From Leucaena leucocephala (lineage: Eukaryota > Streptophyta > Magnoliopsida > Fabales > Fabaceae), in assembly GCA_037074615.1 (NCBI GenBank), contig CM073563.1, forward strand, positions 16,414,501 to 16,478,500: a stretch of DNA of 64,000 nt. The letters run 5' to 3'. This document shows positions 1 through 11,163 of the stretch, in pieces (the stretch's first letter is position 1; every line of letters begins with the position of its first letter). The translations under genes were made by a program, and so were the position numbers. The notes below the pieces were generated by a model. The model did not search any database. It was not told the origin of the DNA and worked only from the letters and a program-made list of their open reading frames with translations.

Positions 1-300
1 CCACCTCAAATTAAAAATCTTGATTCCAATTTTAGCTTCCTCAATTCATTTATGCATATATATTTATATGACTATTAGCAGTATCCGCACTTCTTATTCT
101 ATCTTTTTTTTTTTAACTTACAGCAGCTACATCCTCTTTTATTTTTCTTCCTGCAGCATTATCACCATATATATGTACACATTCATCCTTCAAATTAGCA
201 ACTCCATGCATATACACACATGCTATCCATACACAAGTATCACATCACACATACACTCAACCTTCTCCCTTATAACAGCATAGACTTGGCAAGCAGGGAA
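1..300. other. AT/pyrimidine-rich non-coding DNA
   Basis: No gene is supported here. Reading frames are low-complexity Ile/Ser/Tyr-rich translations of pyrimidine-rich DNA and match no family I know. Confidence 0.5.
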
Positions 301-1080
301 GCAAGAAAAATTTAGTTCTTAACTAAAAGCTACGAATGATCCATGGAGGAGGAAAGGTATTAGCTTACCATACACCACTAACCCAAAGAAAACTGAATAG
401 AGACAGGGAAGAAGCTCAGAGACCTATAGTTGCTATAATAACCAGCCATTTATACACACCGAACTGTACAGGGAAGGGAGTTGAACATTAGCTATAATGG
501 GAAAAAGAGTAAGCTCTCATGGACGCTAAATAACATCTCACCAATTCACGACAACCAGAATGAAGGAAGATCCAGAATTGCTATAGTACCTGCCATGGAA
601 GTAAGCCAGAAGATGGCAGGGAGTGGGGATACGCGACAACTGAACAGGTGGACACAACTACATAACAGAAAATGAAGGAAGGAGAGCTTCCATCTCCACG
701 GCTAATAGAAGGGCAATGGCGAAAGTGGGATGCGTCACTGAGCTAGTAAGAGGAAAAAGGTCTTCCCATGGTCAAGATCTAGAAAAATCGGGAAGAGCAC
801 ATCGACAGCGAGTTACCGATGACAGTGGCATGGTACTGAAGAAGATGAAGTCGCTGTAGCAATGGATCCAAAGTCGTGAAGCTTCCCTGCACCTTCACTC
901 TTTTGTCAACAAAGAAAAAAATTGAGGAAGGAGGAGTGTTAAATTGTCAAAATGGGCAGAGGGGCAGTATAGTCATTTTGCACATTGTCTGAAAATAAAA
1001 TGTCACCTTAGTTGGAGCTAGGATTCAAACAGGAGACCTCCTACTCAACTCTTCTATCTCCAACCACTCAACTAGCCACT
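300..1080 (+). repeat. Unclassified interspersed repeat, possibly the 3' end of an LTR element
   Basis: This block is more GC-balanced than its surroundings. A purine run at 924-936 (GAGGAAGGAGGAG) is followed directly by TGTTAAATTG at 937, the arrangement of a polypurine tract next to the 5' end of a 3' LTR on the plus strand. No partner LTR, primer-binding site or polyprotein is visible, and the right end is not defined. A truncated or miniature LTR element is the likeliest reading. Confidence 0.3.
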
Positions 1081-1082
1081 TT
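1013..1082 (-). repeat. tRNA-like segment (box A/box B remnant)
   Basis: Read on the minus strand, the segment has a box A-like TGGCTAGTTGAGTGG and, about 35 bases on, a box B-like GTTTGAATCC preceded by a short hairpin, as in the variable and T arms of a tRNA. It has no full cloverleaf and is not a functional tRNA gene. It could be a tRNA-derived SINE head or a tRNA-like stretch inside the surrounding repeat. Confidence 0.4.
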
Positions 1083-1084
1083 CT

Positions 1085-1774
1085 TTTGTGACTTCACTGC
1101 AAGAACATATATATATATACTTGATCTAAGAAATGACTAGGATCATTACAATAAATATATGTTTGATTACTTAATCTATTACATGACTAATATTTCTGGT
1201 TCTTACATTCACTTATTGTTTTGTAAATGTAATGAAATATATTTTCGGTTAATATTTGTTCAATAATCTTTTAACTTGTTTAGGATTCATCATTCAACCA
1301 TTTCCTTCTTGTATATATGATTACAAAGATATATGTTCATTAAAAGTTTACCAATTTGAATTATTTTATGACTATTTGAATTTTGAGATTGCTGACTTCA
1401 TGTTTAACTGCCTAAAATTAATTGGTCTATCTTGATTATACTAAATGAAGGATTGCATAAAATAAAAAACAAACAAAAACCTTAAGTAAAATAAGCTTTA
1501 CACGATAGTTTTACACAAAACTACCTGGTAAAGCTAAAAACAAAAAATAATATACTGAGTAAAATTGATACATTAATGGTAGTTTTTAGTATAATTGATG
1601 TTAATGTATCAACCTTTAACTATAGTTTTAATAAAAAAAACGCCGTGAAAGGTAACGATGGTTTTAAAACCACCATTAAATGGTAAACTTATGAGGGTTA
1701 TAGAATTTACGCCGCTCATAAAACTGTTATAAAATGTCAATTTTAACCCTATTAAATGCCTTTTTTTTCAGTAG
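1085..1774. other. AT-rich spacer with CACTA-like short repeats
   Basis: Mostly featureless AT-rich DNA with a short AT microsatellite near 1108-1119. Between about 1645 and 1765 the sequence has short blocks such as ACCACCATTAAATGG and CGCCG motifs around a Thr-Thr/Pro-type palindrome, resembling plant CACTA subterminal repeats. They lie immediately upstream of the orphan YUCCA exon. No CACTA terminus is visible, so the link is tentative. Confidence 0.25.
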
Positions 1775-2020
1775 TATCATGAAGCTTACGTGGCCAAGTA
1801 TGTGGTGGCGGCGACTGGTGAGAATAGTGAAGAGTATATTCCTGAACTGATTGGGTTGGATAGCTTTGAAGGAGAGATAGTGCACCCGAAGAATCACAAG
1901 AATGGTTCTAGGTATAAGGGGAAAAAAGTTCTAGTTGTTGGCTGTGGAAATTCCGGCTTGGATATTGCTTACGATCTTAATGCGTTTGAAGTTCCAACTT
2001 CCATTGTTATCATAAACCCA
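1775..2020 (+). pseudogene. Single-exon fragment of a YUCCA-type flavin monooxygenase
   Basis: The open frame reads like the middle of plant YUCCA (indole-3-pyruvate monooxygenase) proteins, which make auxin from indole-3-pyruvate using FAD and NADPH. It contains the VVAATGEN segment (the ATG-containing motif of this family) and then VVGCGNSGLDIAYDL, the GxGxxG NADPH-binding loop. A pyrimidine tract and AG lie just upstream (1761-1774). A consensus donor, GTGAGC, follows at 2021, so this looks like one complete internal exon. No FAD-binding exon upstream or C-terminal exon downstream is visible; the DNA after it becomes the flank module shared with the B3 loci. An isolated exon of about 82 codons cannot make an enzyme. 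It may be a captured or duplicated fragment; its sequence is open, so it may be fairly young. Confidence 0.7.
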
Positions 2021-2074
2021 GTGAGCTGTGATATTTTTATCCTTTTCCATTATTATAATCCTTTCGCTTCAATG

Positions 2075-2640
2075 GTATAAATAATTTCAATGGTGATAGT
2101 GGATAATGATTAAGATAACAAATATAACTCTTGTTTTTTTTGTTTTTCATCTTACGCAAAGTTTGATCAAAAGATTGGAAAGACTATTGAGATGGCAACG
2201 GAAAAAGTTTAATTTTGTATTCATTTTCATTATAAGCATCAAGAGGATAAGGCGGTTTATATAATTGCATCAGGAGCTATTAAGAACCACTCTAACTTAA
2301 ACTTGAGATCAAATAATCTTTCCCCAGATGGGACGTCTTTGAGAATGACAAAAACATCCCCCATGAAGAGCTTTTCTTTTGTAAATCATCTCGATGGGGT
2401 AATTATAATTCGTCAAGTTATGGTTTATCATCAATAACATAATTCAGAAAAATAAGAAGAAAAAGAAATGACTGGTGTTTGTAATTCAGCACTGTGTACC
2501 CTTGTGCATTTCAAGTTGAAAAATTTGGGGGAACTAAGAATATCAGGGATATTAAAGATTGGATGATTATCAATTTCAAACCATTTCACCACTAATTAAT
2601 GAACTAAATATGAGTCAAAGAAGATCTACATAGTTATTCT
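2075..2640 (+). repeat. Downstream flank module, copy D1
   Basis: This non-coding block aligns over its whole length, with indels, to 37905-38470, which lies 3' of B3 pseudogene 2, and in part to 17085-17516, 3' of B3 pseudogene 1. Shared anchors include AAAGTTTGATCAAAAGAT and a later GGGGGAACTAAGAATATCA. Here no B3 coding sequence precedes it; the YUCCA exon does. It is therefore the trace of a third, now lost or rearranged, copy of the B3 block. Confidence 0.65.
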
Positions 2641-2694
2641 GTCAAGAAGGGATGTCATTGTGTGAGAGCTAAGAAGAAAGAGATTAGTAAGAGG

Positions 2695-3020
2695 CCAAGT
2701 TCATCGTTGATTTTAATTTGCCTAGAGAACTCTGGGGTCAGATATGGAAGATTAAAACTCTCTCTAAGATCGATCAAAACCATTTTATATGGCGTTGCTA
2801 GTTAAAGAAGGCTTGTTTAAAAGAAAGTGTGGCAATTCAGTGAGACAATAGATATTTATTGGCCCTGGCCCTGGCTAAGGTGTGTATAGTATGGTAGTAG
2901 GCTGGCACTCAAGGATGAGGATGGAAAAATATGAAGAATTAATGAATGGTGGATGAAGATGTTTGTGGAAGGAAAGAAGCTTGATGCAAGATTACCAGCT
3001 GGCATATCTAAATCATATTT
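2695..3020 (+). mobile_element. Degenerate LINE 3' end (zf-RVT/RNase H-like region)
   Basis: In shifting frames, the plus strand reads WGQIWKIKTLSKID, then a Phe-Ile-Trp-Arg block, and further on INEWWMKMFVEGKKLDA. These resemble the zf-RVT domain and following region at the C-terminus of plant L1-type LINE polyproteins (pattern IWK-l-IPpKiKhFlWR ... EWW). Stops and frameshifts are frequent and no poly-A tail or TSD is clear. This is a remnant only. Confidence 0.4.
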
Positions 3021-3574
3021 GTTCAAGTTTCACCATTGAGACTTATAGCAAAATAAGTTTTCACCTCTGGTAATAAGTACAATTTTCATATTCAAACTTA
3101 TATTATCATCTTTAGGTAATGTGACTTGCCACCTCTTCCAACAATAATTTACGCTTTTGTTTCAAGTTGATTTATTAAAATTATTATGTTTGTCAGACCC
3201 TTGGGAGACTTTTTTTCCCTGATATCTTTTCCCCTAAACATGTATATTTTTTTATTAGAAGAAATTTTATTTGATGCATTATTGAGAACTAACCTTATGT
3301 TTAGATGATAAAAAAATTAGAGAGGATCAAATATTGGTAAGGAAAACTCTAAAAAATAGTAATTTTAATTTTGTTTACCATTTTTGAAATTTTTTTCTAG
3401 TATTCCTCCCTACCATTTTCGGTTCACTTTTTTTTCCTTCTAAACATAGGCTAAATGTGGGCAATTCTTCTAATAAGTATTCAAATTTTAATTTACTATA
3501 TTAGAAAAGACTAGCTCATCCCACTAGAATTAACCTTATTTTTTTTCTATATATTGTTTGTGCGAGAGTCATTA

Positions 3575-3710
3575 ATTTAATAAAATATTATTAAATTTAT
3601 CGACATTCATGTTCACTTTGAATTTTCCTATTAATTCAGTCGAATTTTGTTGATTCATTTACTCTTTGTAATTCCACGAGTTTTGGATTGGTTGATTCAA
3701 TGATTTACCT
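3575..3710 (+). repeat. Direct repeat, left copy
   Basis: Matches 4560-4687 by eye at roughly 80-85% over about 125 bp, in the same orientation about 980 bp apart. The best-conserved core is the 3' end, GAGTTTTGGATTGGTTGATT. It could mark a decayed LTR pair or a local duplication; no element termini were found. Confidence 0.5.
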
Positions 3711-4029
3711 TTTAGACATGATGAGCTTTAAGAATATCCCAACTGATAGAAGCTTTCAAGAATTTCCAAATAAATAGTAAATGCTTATATCATATTATGT
3801 TGCAAAGCAGCTAGTATTAAATATGTAAGTTTCATTTGAAAAAAGAAGACATATACTATATTAAAAGAAAATCAACTTAACGAGAGAGAGAGAGAGAGAG
3901 AGAGGTTAATCTCTCACAATGTCATAAGTCAAAATTTAAATTCTTAGTTGAAGAGGTGTCCATATTAGTGCTTTCAGTGTTTCAATTAAATAATCTTTAT
4001 GCTTAGAAAACAAAAATCAACTTTGAAAA

Positions 4030-4380
4030 GCTATTTTATCTTATTAACTAAAAAAGATATGTTATTCACCTATATGAATTTTGTACAGACATTATTCATT
4101 TAAAATCATCCAAATAGTCTATCTTAAAATTTAAAAACAATATTAAAACTTAATATATATATATATATATATATATTGTAATGGTAATAAATTTGAAGTT
4201 TTCATATTAATATACTTTATTATTAGTTTGTAATAAATTGTTTTAACCCACTTTTAACGAATTAATTTTAATCTTTAAATATTTCAAGAACCGTATTATC
4301 CTTTACTTTAATATGTGCACCTAATTTTACTTTATATTATGACTGCCATTGTTATTTACTTTATATTATAATTTTCTTAA
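4030..4380 (+). repeat. Upstream flank module, copy U1
   Basis: Shares the order 'ATTCACCTATATG ... (TA)n ... TTGTAATGG ... GAAGTTTTCATATTAAT ... ATTTCAAGAACCGT ... CTAATTTTACTTTATATTATGA' with 10110-10350, 10515-10964 and 28600-28984. In the last two cases the module leads into a B3 pseudogene. Here it leads toward the F-box locus without B3 coding sequence. Confidence 0.55.
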
Positions 4381-4559
4381 ATATATATTTATTTATGAAG
4401 ATGATGAATATGTGAGAGAATGAATAGAAAAAATAAAAGATATATATAATTAATTGAGGTAAAAATAAAAATATTGCATTATATTTGTAGACAAAGCGAG
4501 ATTATTGTTTATATATAGTATCAACCATATGTAAGAGAATATTTCTTATAAATAGAAAA

Positions 4560-4687
4560 TGGAGTATTAAATTTAGCACCATTCCTGTTGGCTTTGAATT
4601 TTACTATTAATTCAGTCCAATTTCATTGACTCATTTATTTATCGTAATTTCAAGAGTTTTGGATTGGTTGATTCAATGATTTAAGAG
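4560..4687 (+). repeat. Direct repeat, right copy
   Basis: Partner of the repeat at 3575-3710; see that entry. The (TA)n-bearing upstream flank module lies between the two copies. Confidence 0.5.
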
Positions 4688-5659
4688 TAAAATACTTTAA
4701 CCATTTTTATATTTTGCTTAATTACATAGACCTCTGGTCTATTTTAGAAATATATATTTTAGTCTAAACTATTAAAACAGATAAAGAATATTTTAAAAAT
4801 ATTTTTGAAGTATATTTTTTAATTAAAAATATTATAATAAATTTAATTTACTAATTTATCCTCATTATACAAATTCCCTAATTTATCTTTTTAACATTCA
4901 TATTTATTAATAATGTATTTAATAATTTTATTAAATTTAGACAAAATTTAAGTAATTTTTTTTAAAAAAATATTAACAGGTTGATAAGATATTTTAGTAC
5001 TTTTTTTAAAAAAAAAATATAGGTTTTTTCTGATAGTATTAAAAACATTATGTTTAATGAAATATATTTTAGAATTTTGAATTATAATATATTAATAAAT
5101 AAATAATATTAAACATTTAAATTTATTGAAAAATAAAATTTATTATTATAAAATTGATTAATTAACTTTGTAAGATGGTAATCAAATTAAAAGTTTGACA
5201 AAAAAATTGAAATGTATATTAATTTTTTTTTAATTTTTAAAAAACTGATTAAATAAATATTAAGTAATTTTTATATTAAGGAGGGGCATTTTGGTTAAAA
5301 TGACATGTCAATACTATAGTTTAATTGTCAACTAATAGTTTGATGAATGGAAAGTTTATACAACATATATTTTGATATTAAATGATGTCTACATAAGTTT
5401 TTAAAATAGAAATGAGGTCTTTGTAATTTAGAGTAACTAGAGGCACTACCCTTTGTCTCATTTTAAAATTAGTTTCTTACTTTTATCAAGACCAGTTTTA
5501 TGATTATGAATTTTTGCTTATATAATATCCACCCGTAGAAACCAAGATGCATCACAATACCAAATCAAATTAGAGAACTTTCCTACCCATCATATTTTTA
5601 TTCTTCTACCCTTTCTTTTAAAAACTTTGTTGACTTTTTAGTGTGTTGATTCAGCAACC

Positions 5660-6619
5660 ATGGAGATGCCTAATGATGTGCTCCTTGATATCTTCTCATG
5701 GTTATCTGCAAAATCTATCTATAAGTTCAAATGTGTCAACAAATTCTGCAACACTACATCTTCAGACGATGCTCATTTTATCCAGAAGCAGTCCCATAAT
5801 GCTTTACTAGGGGATGACTCTCATGTTTCTTCCTACAACCAAACTGGGTTCATAGATACAGTGCAAAAACTGAGATTCATCATCTATGTTCAAAGAATCC
5901 AACCTCTGGTGTATCTCAGGAATTCTTACACTTTTTGGAGCACTACCCGGCTTGTAGAATTGTTGAATCAAGTAAGGGCCTGATTCATGGTCGCAGTAAT
6001 ATAGAGTTATTCATTTGCAACCCAGTGACACAATCATGGCTTCCTATTCCCACCCCAGACTATTTTGAAGAATACCCAGATGCTGATCTTAATATTGGAT
6101 TAGAGTGTAATATTGAAGACTCTAATGATTTCTTGTTATTTCTATTCGAGGTCCAAGATGAGTGGGCTTCTCAATATCACAACTCGATATTCTATTCTAT
6201 AAAGGAAGGTACGTGGACGTACATTGAAGCAAGCTTCTCCACTGGTGCAAGATCACTGAGATTTGACATGCTTGTTTATTATAGAAAAGCCCTCCAGTTC
6301 ATATCAGATTGATCTTCTTTTTTGAGCAAGAAGAGCCCTTATTTCAGGTCATATATAATGACTTCCAATGTTGAAGACGGAAGCTCAAGAATGCTTAGGG
6401 TTCCTAAAGAAGCTAGAATTGGCTTTCATGACTTGACTTGCCAACTGGGCATTTACAAATGGGGTCAAATCAAAAAAGCTCAGATCAATCATTTTGTTTG
6501 GTGAGATTAAGGAAAAATGTTTTTACCATATGGGTTTTAACAGATTATGAGACTAGCAAATGGAGAAGGATTTTGAAGATAAGAGTGAAGGCAATGGATA
6601 TAAAAGAGGAAGATCCTAT
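5660..6619 (+). pseudogene. F-box protein pseudogene, 5' part
   Basis: The first ATG-initiated frame gives MEMPNDVLLDIFSWLSAKS, then an FKCVNKF core: the N-terminal F-box that binds SKP1 in SCF ubiquitin ligases. Further on it has an LFICNPVTQSWLPIP-type F-box-associated segment, then RMLRVPKEAR, WVLTDYETSKWRRILKI and KEEDP, all typical of a plant-specific F-box family. It is broken: a frameshift at about 5850-5900, an in-frame TGA at 6310-6312, and another frameshift at about 6480. At 6619 it is cut by a solo LTR; the coding sequence resumes at 8381 (next entry). The start is supported by F-box position and the absence of a plausible upstream ATG. As it stands it cannot make a full protein. 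Confidence 0.75.
6615..6619. repeat. Target-site duplication CCTAT (left)
   Basis: Identical to 8376-8380 across the solo LTR. Ty1/copia and Ty3/gypsy integrases commonly make 5-bp duplications. Confidence 0.85.
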
Positions 6620-8375
6620 TGTAAGGAATTGGAAGACACGCAGCAGAAATTAACTTAAAAATTTTTTCATTCCTTGCCAGAATCTACCATATGTGTTTAA
6701 GTCAAGTGGGAAGAAGCATTACCCTCAGTGTTCCTCAGCGACTTCCATAGCTTTTGGTCACGACATTCACAACTTCTCTCCGCGGCTCGTGCTCCCTTTC
6801 CAATCGCAAGAAGTTGACGACTCAGATCGGCTTCCTCTACTGGTATCCACACGAACAACGTTCTAACCACGAACGACGTGCTAGCGTCTCTTGTCCCTCC
6901 AAGGCTTTCTCAAGAATTCGTCATCTCTGTCTCTATTTCGGCAATTTCTTATCTGCAAACCTTTTGCAGATTCCCCTTCGGCCTTTCTGTGTTCTATATC
7001 TTTTCAAAACGTAGCTTCTAAAATCAGATATATAGGATGCTATGCGTTTTTCTTCTACTGAATTGGATTTTGGAGTTAATCTTATATTAATTCCAAAATT
7101 AATACAATATCATATATTGTATAATTTGATAATAAACTAATTAAATAAATAATATTTATATTAAATCCGCCCACAGATTTAATTCACCTATTTATTTAAC
7201 TTAAAATAAAGATAAGACTGAACTATATTTTATTTATTCTCATAAATCAAATTTGAGATATCATATCAATTTGAATTTTAAATTCAAACGTGATATTAAT
7301 TAAATCTCATAAATATCTCTTATATGAGATATTCTATCAATTTGAATTTCAAATTCAAACGTGATAGAGATTTAATTTATCCTTATAAATTAAATCTTAT
7401 AAATATCTCTTATATATAATGTATATATACGAATTTATATATATACGAATATAAATATAAATAAATATATACATCCACCCTAGATCATTCATTGAATATG
7501 GACATGTCTTAGATTCAATGAATCTGGATATCATAGCTCGTGTTGGGCTATTTTGTGTGCGACCCTGTAGACCCATATGAAGTTGGCAGTGGGTCATTTG
7601 CTATACTGGCCCACAAGTCACGAGCGGTCTTTAGCAAGATATAACGACTACCCAAATCATATGAGGATCGTTAAACGATGTAACATTTTATACAACCATA
7701 TCATGTCCCTTCTGTCACGCGATATTTTGGTCATGGATGAGGCATGGATAATGTCATCCTTCTATTCCTGACCGTTACTTTCTCAATCCATGAGTAGTCT
7801 GACTATAGAAATGGAACTACCTTTCCATTACAGTATGGCCATATATTTCTCAGACTCACTCATCGAGGGGCCCAGTAATATCTGTCTACAAATGTGAGGG
7901 ACAAATTTCATTTTGACCATTCACATTCCTCCGCATGAAAAACCACTAAACCCGAACATAGTCTTTATGATCACTCGGTCAAAAGTGACTTTTGACTAGG
8001 TCAAAGCTGAGCGTTTATTAGTAGGAATCCATGATGATATCAGGTCAAAGGGCATAGTGACATGGTTTGTATATGAGAGAAACTTATGACATAACCCATG
8101 CAGCTCTCTCATAGCGGGTCAGTCCAACACCTTGTACTCTTACATGTGCCTATGACTTTGATTTATATCTCTATACATCTTCAAAGTCATACTGGTCTTA
8201 TTTTATCTCTACTCCCGCATAGATGACCGACCAGGGACATTTAGGATAAGATCATGAATTATCCAAGGATGGTCATCACAGTAAACATGCAAATAATATG
8301 ATAACACAATTAATAAATTCATAAATCAATAATGTTCATAAGACAATGATTGGCCCTAGGGCACGATTTCCAACA
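6620..8375 (-). mobile_element. Solo LTR, 1756 bp, inside the F-box pseudogene
   Basis: The segment begins TGTAAGG and ends CCAACA on the plus strand, so it has canonical TG...CA ends, and is flanked by the perfect repeat CCTAT. Read on the minus strand it starts TGTTGGAAATCGTGCCC, a start I recognise from plant LTR elements. There is no gag-pol and no second LTR, so unequal homologous recombination between two LTRs has removed the body. The internal repeats at 7250-7420 (two ATTTGAATTT-cored arms) belong to it. Reading frames within it are not genes. Confidence 0.85.
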
Positions 8376-8622
8376 CCTATGGTGATAACATGCATGGTTC
8401 ATTGTTATGAATGAAGATGAATTGATTTTCAATACGGAGAAAAAGATTTATAAATATGGATTGAGGCAGGAAAATTATATGAAGCTCTAAGAAATTTGTG
8501 AACAGGGGCTTGGATGTGATGCAACAAGCTTTACTGCTTATTCATATACATTTTATCCTTGCGGAGATGATGATGCCGCAACATTGCCATTGTTGCAACA
8601 ATATTCATCTTATTTGTTTTAA
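8376..8622 (+). pseudogene. F-box protein pseudogene, 3' part after the solo LTR
   Basis: Directly after the right TSD the F-box reading resumes. It then shifts frame and gives NEDELIFNTEKKIYKYG, an in-frame TAA, EICEQGLGCDATSFTAY, and ends with LLQQYSSYLF and a TAA stop at 8620-8622. This is the C-terminal portion expected after the KEEDP segment in the 5' part. The two halves meet cleanly at the TSD, so one gene was split by one insertion. Frameshift and stop mutations on both sides show the locus has decayed overall. Confidence 0.7.
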
Positions 8623-10100
8623 TGTCACATTGTTTTGTTTATAACAAATGTAGTTGAAACTCGTGGTGTGTGCTTGAACGAAGAAATTTATTCTTGACTA
8701 AATAATATCATATTCTTTTATATTTTAATTTGGTTTCTTTTATTATTTTTTTGTTATTATTATGATGATATTTTAACGCAACAATAATACTGGCTAAGTT
8801 AAGAAGGAAGGTTAATCAATATTTTTTTTAATTTATATTTGGTTTTTTAAAAACGGGCTGCCTTTTTTCCACTCCTTTTAAAAAAAAACTAAATTCAAAT
8901 CGTCGCTCATTAGCCCTTAATAATACACAAGCAGCACTCAAAAACTTTTAATAAATCAATTAAAAATGATGAACATCGATTATACATTACCATCATATTT
9001 TAATTTTATAGGAAATAATGGTAACTATAAAATGCAAACCCAATTCAATCTTTTTACATTTGGTATTCTTTTTCTAAATTTTATAAAATCCATGAGACAT
9101 GTATAAATTTATAATTATTATCAAAATGTTTTTATTTTCGATGACATAAATCGATATCCTATCAGACTAGTTTCAATAGTCCTGTAAAATTAACTAGACT
9201 TCCAACCAGAATAGCAATAGAAAAAGCTGTAATTGCAGAGTTCTTTATTCCCCACCCGTCACTTCATAATCAATGTAAGTAGTTTCTTGAACCCCAAATA
9301 ATTTTTAATAAGAATAAGATTTGGCTATAAATTTTAAATGTTCTCCGCTAAGTTACTATAATTATCATATCCAAAAGAACTTGATTTTCTTGATATTTGA
9401 ATTTGAATAACAAATTGTATGATGAAATCAACATTACTTTCTAAGTTAGATTATCTATTATCTATTTTTGGCTGGCCAAATATTTCTATTCATAAATCAT
9501 CTTAAATCTGATGAATCAATAGCCAATTACTTTAAATTGTAGTAATTTCATTTTTCTTATCTCAGAACTAGTTAGTTTCCTACTTGCATTAGGATCAATT
9601 TTATAGTTCTTACAAAAATTTCGCATAGCACTTTTGTCTATTGCAAGGGAGTATTGAATGCATAATTCTTTCATTTTGAAAAAATTAATACTTTTGACAT
9701 ACTCTAATCCACTTTATTCTCTAAAATTATAATTCTTCTCAATATCCCTATATAATTATACATATTAAAAGAGTTTCTATTAAAGATAATTTAAATCTAC
9801 ATAATTAAATAGATATTATATTTTAGGGAAATAATATCAAAATTATTATAAATAACTAACTAAACTAATTTACTTAATCTATACAAATTAATTAAGTAGA
9901 TATTATTTAGTTAAGTAGATATTATATTAAAGACATGTAGTATTTTATTAAAAGAAAATAGGAAAATTGGGAAAAGTTTCCAATTGAAAATAATTTTATT
10001 GATGAACAGAATTACTTGATAAATTTTTAGAACGCAAAATATTGGTACTCCATAAATTTTGCACCTACAATTTTAATGGGAATTTCCCCCCAATTTTCCT
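8623..10100. other. AT-rich intergenic DNA
   Basis: No coding sequence or structural RNA is supported. The only notable item is the MITE-like copy at about 9645-9930. Confidence 0.5.
9645..9930. mobile_element. MITE-like repeat, diverged copy
   Basis: Aligns by eye with the better-bounded element at 17133-17414: shared blocks AAAATTATAATT, ATTATACATATTAAA and ATTATAAATAACTAA appear in the same order. Ends and TSD are not resolvable in this copy. Confidence 0.4.
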
Positions 10101-10109
10101 TAAGAAAAT

Positions 10110-10234
10110 AAAGTTTGAAATGCTATTTTATTTTATATCAGAAAAGCTATACTATTCACCTATATGGATCTTAAAATTCTATTTAAAAATCATTCAAGCA
10201 GTATATCTTAAAGTTTTAAAAATCATATGAAAAC

Positions 10235-10265
<31 letters not shown>

Positions 10266-10350
10266 TGTAATGGAATTTGAAATTTTCATATTAATGTAAT
10301 TGTATTTTATTATTCGATGGTAATAAATTGTTTTAACTAGCTTTCCATAA
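10110..10350 (+). repeat. Upstream flank module, copy U2 (with (TA)n at about 10241-10264)
   Basis: Partial copy of the module described at 4030-4380; it precedes a second partial copy (10515-10964) in tandem. The TA microsatellite sits at the same relative position as in U1. Confidence 0.5.
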
Positions 10351-10514
10351 AGATACTTTGTCGATAAGACATATTTTCTATTGATACCCATCGCCATAAT
10401 TAGTAAAAGATGAGGTGAGAAAGTTAAGGAAAATTATTAAGATATTTTTAAAAAAAATTATATTAATTAATTTATTTAATATATTTAAATTAATTAAATA
10501 TGTCTTATATTAAG

Positions 10515-10964
10515 TATTGAAAAAGTATATTATTCCCTATATGAATTTTTATAGTTATATTTTATGTAAAAATGATCCGATTAATATATCTTAAAATTTT
10601 AAAAAATCATATAAAAACTTAATACTATAAGACATGTATCGTAACGGAATTACAAGAGAATAAATTTGAAGTTTTCATATAAATATAATTGATTATTATT
10701 TTATTATTTGTTGCTAATAAATTGATTTAACCCGCTTTTCAAACGAATTAATTTTAATCTTTAACTATTTCAAGAACCGTCATTTTTAATTAAAAAAAGT
10801 TGTTTCAGATTTATTCTTACTTTCAAATGTACGCCTAGCTAATTTTATTTTATAATATTATGATTGTCATTGTTATTTTACTTTATAAAAATATTTTAAT
10901 TTCATTTATAAAATATCATTTACTCAACCTGATCGGTATATATTACATAAAATTTGAAATAATC
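10515..10964 (+). repeat. Upstream flank module, copy U3, leading into B3 pseudogene 1
   Basis: Aligns with 28600-28984 up to the point where the Copia element interrupts it; the alignment continues on the far side at 15614 (AATTAATCGTTTCAATGATC versus the equivalent at about 28915-28940). It is likely the ancestral promoter and 5' region of the B3 gene, though no promoter element is clear. Confidence 0.55.
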
Positions 10965-11147
10965 TGTAAAGCTTCTAGCCACTCAATGTACACCGTATGA
11001 GACAAAAGAATTAATGACTTTATTAATCAAAAAGTAATAATACATACAAGCTCTGTTCCTTTATTTATACACAATGCTCACAGTAACATAACAGTAAAAA
11101 CAAGATTAACACACAGTAATTATCAAGATCCTAACATATTTCCTACA
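10965..11147 (-). repeat. Copia-1 3' LTR (left end)
   Basis: 183 bp, TGTAAAG...CCTACA on the plus strand. It pairs with 15431-15613, and the polypurine tract abuts it at 11148. Confidence 0.93.
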
Positions 11148-11163
11148 CTCCCCCTCAAGTTTG

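Larger units (their letters stand above)
3020..5640. other. AT-rich intergenic DNA upstream of the F-box locus
   Basis: No coding sequence is supported. It holds a (GA)n tract at about 3882-3904, a (TA)n tract at about 4153-4176, a pair of direct repeats (3575-3710 and 4560-4687) that share GAGTTTTGGATTGGTTGATT, and one copy of the upstream flank module (below). The stretch 4690-5450 is very AT-rich and featureless. Confidence 0.5.

Noticed and set aside
7060..8370. Independent genes in the 6.6-8.4 kb stretch
   Set aside because: All reading frames there fall inside the solo LTR.
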